A stretch of DNA of 8,945 nucleotides from an uncultured Bacilli bacterium (lineage in GTDB: Bacteria > Bacillota_I > Bacilli_A > RF39 > UBA660), in assembly GCA_947628245.1 (NCBI GenBank), contig CANQZH010000037.1, positions 1 through 8,945 of the forward strand. The letters run 5' to 3'. The notes below the pieces were generated by a model. That model had not been told where the DNA came from. It was given only the letters and a program-made list of their open reading frames with translations, and did not search any database. A program made the translations under genes and the position numbers. Below are positions 1 through 5,357 of this stretch, in pieces; the first letter of the stretch is position 1, and each line of letters opens with the position of its first letter.

Positions 1-25
1 TTGTTAATTTTTCATTTACTACCAT
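1..25 (-). CDS. Possible 5' end of a gene running off the left edge
   Basis: On the minus strand an ATG at 25 opens a frame (M V V N E K L T) that is still open at the window edge. It is preceded by a GGGTG ribosome-binding-like stretch at 31-35 and a TATAAT -10-like box at 45-50, but I see no convincing -35. Only eight codons are visible, so no function can be suggested. The layout of -10, ribosome site and ATG is the only support, and it could be chance in AT-rich DNA. Confidence 0.25.
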
Positions 26-173
26 ATTAACACCCGCTTTGGGTATTATATTACCATATTTTGGCAATTTTTAAAGAGAAAGTTGTTAAATAGTTTGTTT
101 TATTTTAATTGGACAAGAAAAAGTCATTTTCAATTATTTAATACATACCATCCATTTTTGATTTTTTATTACT

Positions 174-197
174 AAAAAGGATGCATTACTGCATCTA
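174..197 (-). terminator. Intrinsic terminator of the rloA-rloB operon
   Basis: Directly after the TAG stop of the RloB-like gene, the minus strand forms a 6-bp stem GATGCA/TGCATC (180-195) with a GTAA loop, followed by CTTTTT (174-179). The stem is short and only moderately GC-rich, so it may be leaky. Position and the U-tract both fit the end of the two-gene operon. Confidence 0.55.
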
Positions 198-1109
198 ATT
201 TCTCATGTTTTCTATTAATATGCCAATATTTGAACCAACTTTATCTTTAAGTTTTTTTACATCTTCACAATAATTTTTCTCTCGTTTTATAGCATCATCA
301 ATCCTGTTAACAAATAAATCAAAATTTAAGTTAGATTTATCATATCCTATTATTTCAGAAAGCATTTTATCTGAATATTTTCTTGATTTCTTGTTTGAAT
401 TAACTCGCTTATTTTCTAACAACTTATCAAAATCTAAATTATCAAACTCTTCAAAATGCATTAGCAACCATACTTCAAAGCATGGATTATTTACATATAA
501 TTTAATATTGTTTTCGCTACATTTATTGACTAAATTATCATATTGATCTGATTTAAAGTTGCCTTTATCTCTATCAACAATTAAATTAATAACATCAATT
601 TCCGAATTATAATCTAGAATAATTCTTTGAATTTCTAAATAATCAATAATCTCAGATGCTATATTTTGAAAAACATCATCTTTATAAATATCCATAATTA
701 TATTATCAATCTCACATAATTCTATTAAATCATTTGCATAATTTTCAATATAATTTTTTGCTATATTTATTAATTCTTCTTTATTGGATATATCTTCATT
801 TTTTATATAATCAACTATGTCTTTATATATATTTTCTTTGCCTATAACATTTTCTGTACTTTGAGATTTAATATCATTTGCCATTTTTAACACATATTTA
901 GGATGACTTTTAGATGAATCATCTAAACTTCTAAGAACACTAATTAAAGATAGTGACTGTTTTATTGCTAATTTTTCTCTATTAACTATAATACCATTAA
1001 AATACATTGGTTCAGTTACTTCGCCTTCATATATTAAAAAATACTTAGGCATTTCCTTCATTATTTCATTTGGCCTTTCAGCAAATTTACAACTTGTTTG
1101 TACTCTCAT
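195..1109 (-). CDS. rloB: RloB-like Toprim-family protein, putative defence effector
   Basis: A 304-residue protein with the marks of the RloB family. Near the N-terminus (residues 23-37) a hydrophobic strand runs into EGEVTEP, the acidic first Toprim-type motif. A second strand ends in the acidic motif IVDRDKG (residues 177-183). It is followed by NNPCFEVWLLMHFEE (207-221), a hallmark RloB segment. The C-terminal end GSNIGILIENM also resembles family endings. About 135 residues separate the two acidic motifs, so this is longer than the roughly 200-residue RloB proteins and probably carries a helical insertion. RloB-like proteins are thought to be metal-dependent nucleases acting with a partner ATPase; nuclease activity here is inferred. 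The ATG at 1109 is chosen because GGAG lies 6 nt upstream. The gene overlaps the end of the ATPase gene by 23 nt, suggesting translational coupling. A second ATG at 1061 is a weaker alternative. Confidence 0.85.
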   Translation of the reverse strand: MRVQTSCKFAERPNEIMKEMPKYFLIYEGEVTEPMYFNGIIVNREKLAIKQSLSLISVLRSLDDSSKSHPKYVLKMANDIKSQSTENVIGKENIYKDIVDYIKNEDISNKEELINIAKNYIENYANDLIELCEIDNIIMDIYKDDVFQNIASEIIDYLEIQRIILDYNSEIDVINLIVDRDKGNFKSDQYDNLVNKCSENNIKLYVNNPCFEVWLLMHFEEFDNLDFDKLLENKRVNSNKKSRKYSDKMLSEIIGYDKSNLNFDLFVNRIDDAIKREKNYCEDVKKLKDKVGSNIGILIENMRN

Positions 1110-2451
1110 TGTCTACTCCAGGAAAATCTATAAAAATAGGAACAGCGCCATATCTTCCATCTAAATACGCTTTATCTATTTTTCTATCAAATCTAGCATC
1201 ATCTTTAAATTGTTCTAATGAATATAGTTTTGTTGATCCATCTTTTTTCTTTTCAGAAAACCACACTTCATCTCTTCTTAAAACATTATAACTTAATAAT
1301 CTAGATTCGTGTGTCGTAATTATTAATTGAATATTTCTATTTTTTAATAGTTTTAAAAAGCAATTTACAAATCTAACTGTGAGAGATGGATGCAAACTTC
1401 TGTCTATCTCATCAATAATAAAAACTTTGTTATCGGATAATAATATATCAATTAATTCTAAAATTCTGAGTGTTCCATCAGATTCTTCATAAGTATCAAA
1501 ATATGTATTAGAATTATTATGTACTAATTTTATAACTTTTACATCAAGGTTTTCATCTTTATTATTGCCACTTATTGTATATATACAGTTTTCAATTCTT
1601 AAAGTTATATCAAATTTAGACACGTTATTCCTTAATTCATATATGTCTGATGTAAGTTTATTATATTCTTGTGAAGAAAGCCTATCTTTAATCTCTGACA
1701 TATTAGATTCACATTCTAATAAATCATCAATATCTAGCCCAAGCATTTTTAATAAAGGTTTAATATCATTTTTATATTGTGAAAAATAATTAAATTTAAT
1801 TTCTCTATTTTGATTAGGTAATACTAATTGTAAATCATTTATAAAAAAGTCAAAAACATTTTCAAAATCAATAAAAGAAGAAGTTTTTATATCATTCATT
1901 TGTATTCTTCTTGTCATCTCCGTAAGAAAAAAGATTTTATTATTATTTAATATATCACTTTTACAAACATCGAATCGGTTTGCATCGGTTTTATCTTTTA
2001 TTTTTAAATCTGTATTAATAGTTTTTTTTATGGCATCTCTTTCAAATATCACAAATTGATTATTTTTTGTCATATCGATAAGCCACTCTGAAACTATTTC
2101 TTTCTTATTAATATTCACTTCAAACCCATATGAATATAATTTATTATTTTTTTCAATTTCATACTCAAAATAAGAAGGTATTTCTTTATTTTTTTCATGT
2201 ATCCTAAAATATTGATTTGAAAATAAACCTTGAATATTATTAAGTAGCAGTTTTTTCCCTAAATCAATAGCCAAAACTAGGTTTGATTTACCGGATGCGT
2301 TAGCACCATATATTGAACTAAATTTTAATATTTTTAAATTATTAATATTTGATATATGATCTAAGAAATTTCTTGTTTTACCAGCAATCATTGAAAAATG
2401 TTGCAGGTCATTAAATGACCTAAAATTTTTAACTTTAAAGCCAATTAGCAT
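1087..2451 (-). CDS. rloA: AAA15-type (RloA-like) ABC/SMC-class ATPase of a defence pair
   Basis: A 454-residue cytosolic ATPase of the AAA15/RloA type, with no membrane segment. The N-terminus (MLIGFKVKNFRSF) is the usual opening strand pair of this class. Walker A is GANASGKSN (residues 49-57). A signature-like ESDGTLR lies at 323-329, Walker B is VFIIDEID (343-350), and the switch histidine is in TTHESRLL (379-386). The C-terminal part, LRRDEVWFSEK followed by DGRYGAVP (residues 391-437), is typical of RloA-like ATPases. Family knowledge: these proteins use ATP-driven dimers to sense infection and control a Toprim/RloB partner, as in AbiL- and PARIS-type systems. The partner gene overlaps its 3' end, which supports such a complex. 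The start at 2451 has an ideal AAAGGAGGA ribosome site 7 nt upstream. No frameshift or missing catalytic residue is seen, so the protein is probably active. Confidence 0.88.
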   Translation of the reverse strand: MLIGFKVKNFRSFNDLQHFSMIAGKTRNFLDHISNINNLKILKFSSIYGANASGKSNLVLAIDLGKKLLLNNIQGLFSNQYFRIHEKNKEIPSYFEYEIEKNNKLYSYGFEVNINKKEIVSEWLIDMTKNNQFVIFERDAIKKTINTDLKIKDKTDANRFDVCKSDILNNNKIFFLTEMTRRIQMNDIKTSSFIDFENVFDFFINDLQLVLPNQNREIKFNYFSQYKNDIKPLLKMLGLDIDDLLECESNMSEIKDRLSSQEYNKLTSDIYELRNNVSKFDITLRIENCIYTISGNNKDENLDVKVIKLVHNNSNTYFDTYEESDGTLRILELIDILLSDNKVFIIDEIDRSLHPSLTVRFVNCFLKLLKNRNIQLIITTHESRLLSYNVLRRDEVWFSEKKKDGSTKLYSLEQFKDDARFDRKIDKAYLDGRYGAVPIFIDFPGVDNESTNKL

Positions 2452-2492
2452 TATAAATCCTCCTTTATTCTAATATTATTATATTATATTTT

Positions 2493-2506
2493 TTCACATT
2501 TGTGAA
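2493..2506. promoter_or_regulatory. Operator-like palindrome at the rloA transcription start
   Basis: TTCACA-TT-TGTGAA is a perfect inverted repeat with 6-bp arms and a 2-bp centre. It lies just downstream of the -10 box of the rloA promoter and spans the expected transcription start near 2504. A repressor bound here would block initiation. The half site recurs at 2551-2562, where the 12-mer TTTTTTCACATT of 2489-2500 is repeated exactly. No regulator gene for it is seen nearby. The role as operator is inferred from position only. Confidence 0.4.
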
Positions 2507-2510
2507 TGAT

Positions 2511-2538
2511 ATTATACATTTTTTTGATAAAAAATCAA
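2511..2538 (-). promoter_or_regulatory. Sigma-A-type promoter of the rloA-rloB operon
   Basis: On the minus strand TTGATT (2533-2538) and a perfect TATAAT (2511-2516) are separated by 16 bp. Transcription would start near 2504, giving a leader of about 50 nt before the strong GGAGG site and the ATG at 2451. The -35 box is one arm of a short inverted repeat, TTGAT/ATCAA (2524-2538). The operon therefore has its own promoter independent of the genes upstream. Confidence 0.6.
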
Positions 2539-2615
2539 TACTTTTTACGATTTTTTCACATTAATTTATATTTTTAATATATTATAAATCGATTTTTTAC
2601 TATCAAATTATCTTA

Positions 2616-2639
2616 AACTATTCACTTATTAAAATAGTT
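2616..2639. repeat. Inverted repeat at the 3' end of the ATPase relic
   Basis: Seven-base arms AACTATT (2616-2622) and AATAGTT (2633-2639) flank a 10-nt loop. It lies exactly where the relic reading frame ends, so it could be a decayed terminator. There is no clean U-tract after it on either strand. In such AT-rich DNA it could also be chance. Confidence 0.25.
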
Positions 2640-2835
2640 ATTTCTTATATTTTGAGTTTTCATCAATAGCAGTTTCTTTATTTTTTAATTGTTCTATATT
2701 GTAATAAAACTTAGTGCAGTCCAAGTTTTTCCACAATACTTAAGTTCCTCAATTCTAATTGCACCAAATATTTGTGCTAATTCATCAATTTCATTATCTA
2801 CCAATCTTTTTGTATGATTTTTTTGTTAAAAACAT
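2638..2835 (-). pseudogene. Relic of an AAA/DUF4143-type ATPase gene (N-terminal piece)
   Basis: An ideal ribosome site (AGGAGG, 2843-2848) precedes an ATG at 2835, but that frame stops after 13 codons. A one-base shift in the A-run near 2800 restores a frame that reads RLVDNEIDELAQIFGAIRIE, then ELKYCGKTWTAL. This resembles the start of the AAA_14/DUF4143 ATPase family of gut Firmicutes and Bacteroidetes, where a helix and FGA strand run into a Walker A loop of the type GPKWCGKTWT. Here GPKW has decayed to ELKY, while GKT is kept. That frame stops at 2696, and a second shift gives a coding-like tail (YYNIEQLKNKE to KYKK) that ends at 2638. A full family member is roughly 400 residues, so most of the gene is gone. 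Family assignment is from memory of the motif and is moderately sure; decay by frameshift and deletion is directly visible. Confidence 0.6.
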
Positions 2836-2854
2836 AGAAATTCCTCCTGAAATT

Positions 2855-2882
2855 AATATACATATTTTATTATATTAATCAA
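2855..2882 (-). promoter_or_regulatory. Candidate promoter of the ATPase relic
   Basis: On the minus strand TTGATT (2877-2882) and TATATT (2855-2860) are 16 bp apart, the same -35 and spacing as the rloA promoter. This pair would start transcription almost inside the ribosome site. A second TATAAT box at 2869-2874 is better placed for a leader, but its -35 region falls in the first palindromic repeat copy and is not a consensus match. Either way the repeat array abuts or overlaps the promoter. Confidence 0.35.
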
Positions 2883-2886
2883 TTTA

Positions 2887-2975
2887 ATTGTGCATTTAGC
2901 ACACTTTTTATTGTGCATTTAGCACACTTTTTATTGTGCATTTAGCACACTTTTTGGTGCATTTAGCACGTTTTT
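2887..2975. repeat. Tandem 23-bp palindromic repeats, three perfect copies plus one divergent
   Basis: Three identical 23-bp units run head to tail at 2887-2909, 2910-2932 and 2933-2955. A shorter, divergent fourth unit follows at 2956-2975. Each unit contains the inverted repeat TGTGC-ATTTA-GCACA and then CTTTTT on the plus strand; the fourth keeps only GTGC-ATTTA-GCAC. The array begins 6 bp beyond the stop of the small metallophosphoesterase and ends just upstream of the promoter of the ATPase relic. The dyad symmetry and spacing close to two helical turns suggest stacked protein-binding sites, for example operators of the lost ATPase locus. On the plus strand each unit could also act as a weak hairpin with a U-tail. 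There are no spacers, so this is not a CRISPR array. Confidence 0.8.
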
Positions 2976-2981
2976 ACTAGA

Positions 2982-3506
2982 CTATTTATTAACAATTTCA
3001 TCTATTAATATTGGTGTAAAATTTAATACATCACAACTAACATTTAAATGTTTTTCTTTACTATATAAATTATTATCATAAATATCTTCAAGTTTTCTTT
3101 CATGAATATGACCGTGAATATTTAGATAATTATTTTTTATCATTGTATCAGGTAAAGGACGATGAGATAAAATCACTTTATATTCATCTATACTAATCGG
3201 AGCATTTTTTAATATTTTAATACCACATTCTTCATAAGCTTTAGTGGTTAATCGATCGTGATTACCTTTTATTAAATAAATTTTACCATTCAATTTGGAT
3301 ACAATATTTATTAAATCGGATTTTTGACCTAAGAAAAAATCTCCTAAGTGATAAACAATGTCATTCTTGTTAACAAGCTTATTCCAGTTATCAATAATTT
3401 TTTCATTCATCTCATCAATACTTTTAAATGGTCTATTACAATATTTAATAATATTTTTATGATTAAAATGGGTATCAGATATAAAATATATTTTCACTTC
3501 TATCAC
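2982..3506 (-). CDS. Small calcineurin-like metallophosphoesterase
   Basis: A 174-residue cytosolic metallophosphoesterase with all motifs of the family in order: the DTH dyad in ISDTHFNH (D11, H13), HLGDFF (D56), the GNHDR loop (81-85), LSHRPLP (H115) and HGHIHE (H131, H133, H135). These residues bind two metal ions and hydrolyse a phosphomonoester or phosphodiester; the substrate cannot be told. The length is that of the compact single-domain type found in many bacteria and phages. The start is uncertain. GTG at 3506 is the longest frame, while GTG at 3497 would give the family-typical opening MKIYFISDTH. Neither has a strong ribosome site, so translation may depend on the metallophosphoesterase gene 28 nt upstream. 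No terminator follows on this strand; the palindromic repeat array begins at once. Confidence 0.85.
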   Translation of the reverse strand: MIEVKIYFISDTHFNHKNIIKYCNRPFKSIDEMNEKIIDNWNKLVNKNDIVYHLGDFFLGQKSDLINIVSKLNGKIYLIKGNHDRLTTKAYEECGIKILKNAPISIDEYKVILSHRPLPDTMIKNNYLNIHGHIHERKLEDIYDNNLYSKEKHLNVSCDVLNFTPILIDEIVNK

Positions 3507-3534
3507 TTACTTTCTTTTGAAAAATATTAAATAA

Positions 3535-4458
3535 TTATAATTCTTTTGGACAATTAGGTTTGTATTTTACATCATTAAATCCATAAACTTTTTTACATTT
3601 ATTACATATTATTGCTATTTCATCTAATCCATAAATATATTCGCCATTACCTTTTTGCATAATTATATCAGTAGATTTACATTTAGGACAATGAACTTTA
3701 CCATTTTTATGAACCTCTTCTTGTTTGCAATAATCTCTTAATATTTCATAACCATCTTGATTATATTTAGGAATAAATTCGTCTTCATTAAATACTTTTA
3801 TTCTGCTAAACATAAACTCTAGTTTATCAATTTTCTTTTCAGTATGATAATGTCCACAATACCATTTATCATAACTAATATTTTCTTCAATTTTGTCTAA
3901 AAAATATTCCATTGATTTATCTATTTTAGATTGATCTAAACCTTGGATAAATACTTCTTTTGGTTCATATTTATATGGACAAGTATGCGTAAGAACTATA
4001 TCAAAATGTTGATTTTTTACTTTAGCTAGAATAGCATTCATTTCTTTAGGAGATAATTGTTCATCTTTAAACCATTTATTTCCATATAATAATCTAATTT
4101 CTTTATCAACTGAATAAGCTCCACCAATTACAAGAACTTTTTTACCATCAATATTATATATTTCGCCATCTTTGGCAAAGATTAAATTAGGATATTCTTC
4201 TTCAATAAATACTTTTCCACCAAACATTTCTACTTCTTTATAAGTTTTAATATTTTCTGGTCTTTCTTCGTGATTACCTCTTATACAAAATAATTTTATT
4301 TTAAAACTTTTTAAGTACTTTTTATACCTCATATCTTCTTCATTAAGGTAATAATTTATTCCCGCATCTCCTAATACAATTAACATATCATTTTCATTTT
4401 CTTCTAAATTATAAAGTCGTGAAAAGTCTCTATGTGTATCACCAGTTATATATATCAT
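3535..4458 (-). CDS. Metallophosphoesterase with C-terminal zinc ribbon
   Basis: A 307-residue protein. Residues 1-215 or so form a calcineurin-like phosphoesterase domain with ITGDTHR (D7, H9), LGDAG (D31), RGNHEE (N62, H63), LTHTCP (H158) and CGHYH (H203, H205). A complete two-metal site is therefore predicted. Residues 257-288 add CPKC and CNKC pairs 25 residues apart, a zinc ribbon that could bind nucleic acid or a partner protein. The fusion is the unusual feature. The domain resembles phage- and plasmid-borne phosphoesterases more than housekeeping enzymes; substrate unknown. ATG at 4458 is preceded by AAGGTGG with 4 nt spacing. It is the first gene of a two-gene transcription unit with the smaller metallophosphoesterase, with which it shares only the general fold and motifs. 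Confidence 0.85.
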   Translation of the reverse strand: MIYITGDTHRDFSRLYNLEENENDMLIVLGDAGINYYLNEEDMRYKKYLKSFKIKLFCIRGNHEERPENIKTYKEVEMFGGKVFIEEEYPNLIFAKDGEIYNIDGKKVLVIGGAYSVDKEIRLLYGNKWFKDEQLSPKEMNAILAKVKNQHFDIVLTHTCPYKYEPKEVFIQGLDQSKIDKSMEYFLDKIEENISYDKWYCGHYHTEKKIDKLEFMFSRIKVFNEDEFIPKYNQDGYEILRDYCKQEEVHKNGKVHCPKCKSTDIIMQKGNGEYIYGLDEIAIICNKCKKVYGFNDVKYKPNCPKEL

Positions 4459-4484
4459 TTTTCCACCTTCTTTAACATAGGAAT

Positions 4485-4513
4485 ATTATAATACATAAAT
4501 ATTATTTTTTCTA
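4485..4513 (-). promoter_or_regulatory. Promoter of the metallophosphoesterase pair
   Basis: On the minus strand a perfect TATAAT lies at 4485-4490, and TAGAAA (4508-4513) serves as a -35 matching four of six consensus bases, with a 17-bp spacer. Transcription would start near 4478, leaving a leader of about 20 nt with the ribosome site AAGGTGG. Confidence 0.5.
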
Positions 4514-4642
4514 TTTATAGCAATGTTGCACAAACACGATCTTTATTTTTTGGGATTAATTTTTATTATTGACTATTTAAATTTATTTGTTAAATGATTT
4601 ATAACAAGTAATTATTATTTATATTTATTTTTGAAAATAAGT

Positions 4643-4770
4643 TTGATATAATTTGTTTGAAAGACATAATATTTTTATATTTTGTTTTGGTCTGTTGAAT
4701 TAATTCATCGGATCAAACCCGTGTTGGCACCAAGTGCCGCTTAAAATGGCAATCATTATGATTGCTTTTT
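4643..4770 (+). ncRNA. Putative plus-strand small RNA, about 95 nt
   Basis: This stretch lies in the 350-nt gap between the cysteine-cluster gene and the metallophosphoesterase pair. A TTGATA box (4643-4648) and CATAAT (4665-4670), 16 bp apart, could start a plus-strand transcript near 4677. An alternative -10, TATAAT, sits at 4647-4652 with a poor -35. Downstream come a 12-bp palindrome TGAATTAATTCA (4696-4707), a GC-rich hairpin GGCAC-CAA-GTGCC (4726-4738) and a clear terminator ending at 4770. The segment 4709-4740 is much richer in G and C than its surroundings, which suggests selected structure. No start codon with a ribosome site follows on this strand, so it would be a free-standing RNA rather than a riboswitch. 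I do not recognise the family. Confidence 0.4.
4749..4770 (+). terminator. Intrinsic terminator, possibly bidirectional
   Basis: GCAATCA-TTA-TGATTGC (4749-4765) forms a perfect 7-bp stem with a 3-nt loop, followed by TTTTT on the plus strand. Read on the minus strand, the same hairpin lies about 45 nt after the stop of the cysteine-cluster gene and is followed by CATTTT, a weaker U-tract. It may serve both directions, but the plus strand is favoured. Confidence 0.7.
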
Positions 4771-4810
4771 AATTTTAAAATATTCATACCTAAATTTTTT
4801 TTATAATTAA

Positions 4811-5287
4811 TTATCTTTTAAAATGATACATATCTTTTAATTCTTCTAATATTTCATATACTACTGGACAAACTTTACTATTGTTAACGGTGCTAACAAG
4901 ACTAAATAATCTTTCTTCTTTGTTAGTATATGGATATTCTTGACAAGATTTAGGTAAACAGTTAGCAATTTTGCATATTTTATCATCGAGAAAAGGACAA
5001 GGTTTTGCAATATATTCACCATATTCTTCTTGCAGATAATTCTCTTTTAAACTTTCAATATCATAATTATAAGTTTCACAAATTTTTTTTAATTCTTCTT
5101 CACTCATTGAAATACCAATTTTTTCACAGCAATTTCGGCATTTACTACAATCATAAATTTTAAAATATTTGTTATGTAACTTTTTAAAATCTTTGTCTAA
5201 CTGTGTCTCATCCGCGTGCATTTTTAAAAAATTACGAAATCTATAATTTTCATCAATCTTTTTATCTAAAGTTTGTAAATCAACCAT
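4811..5287 (-). CDS. YkgJ/UPF0153-family CxxCxxCC cysteine-cluster protein
   Basis: A 158-residue soluble protein. The family signature CSKCRNCC (C47, C50, C53, C54) is followed by C97, C105, C110, C115 and C140. These are the spaced cysteines of the YkgJ/UPF0153 (CxxCxxCC) family, annotated as a possible zinc- or iron-chelating protein; no reaction is established. The segment PCPFLDDKICKI is typical of the family. The first 40 residues are a charged, helix-forming extension, and no signal peptide is visible. ATG at 5287 has GGTGG six bases upstream. The gene is separated from htpG by the htpG terminator, so it is probably a transcription unit of its own. It has nothing obvious in common with its neighbours. 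Confidence 0.85.
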   Translation of the reverse strand: MVDLQTLDKKIDENYRFRNFLKMHADETQLDKDFKKLHNKYFKIYDCSKCRNCCEKIGISMSEEELKKICETYNYDIESLKENYLQEEYGEYIAKPCPFLDDKICKIANCLPKSCQEYPYTNKEERLFSLVSTVNNSKVCPVVYEILEELKDMYHFKR

Positions 5288-5308
5288 AAAATACCACCAC
5301 TTTTCTAT

Positions 5309-5317
5309 ATTCTAACA
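5309..5317 (-). promoter_or_regulatory. Extended -10 promoter candidate for the cysteine-cluster gene
   Basis: TGTTAGAAT on the minus strand matches an extended -10 element (TGn before TAGAAT). The matching -35 position (5332-5337) falls in the htpG terminator and reads only TTTTTA. Transcription would start about 15 nt before the ATG, just ahead of the ribosome site. The call is weak. Confidence 0.3.
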
Positions 5318-5332
5318 TATTTATAACAATAT

Positions 5333-5357
5333 AAAAAGAGGTTTTTAAGCCTCTTTT
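5333..5357 (-). terminator. Intrinsic terminator of htpG
   Basis: An 8-bp stem AAAAGAGG/CCTCTTTT (5334-5341 with 5350-5357) encloses an 8-nt loop and continues into TTTTTATATT on the minus strand. The stem base overlaps the htpG stop codon by one or two bases. Because both flanks are A/T runs, it could also act on the plus strand. Confidence 0.85.

Noticed and set aside
1070..1291. Plus-strand open frame of 73 codons; similar ones at 1565-1789, 3348-3530 and 6857-7045
   Set aside because: Each lies opposite a well-supported minus-strand gene, shows no domain, and its composition mirrors the antisense of that gene.
2887..2975. Short CRISPR array
   Set aside because: The 23-bp units are directly adjacent with no spacers, and no cas gene is near.
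4697..4740. tRNA-like T-arm on the minus strand (GGGTTTGATCC)
   Set aside because: The stem pairs in only three positions, the loop is not the canonical TTCGA form, and no acceptor, D or anticodon arm can be drawn.
4747..4773. Eight-codon plus-strand peptide frame (MAIIMIAF)
   Set aside because: It coincides with the terminator hairpin and has no ribosome binding site, so it is most likely a by-product of the stem.
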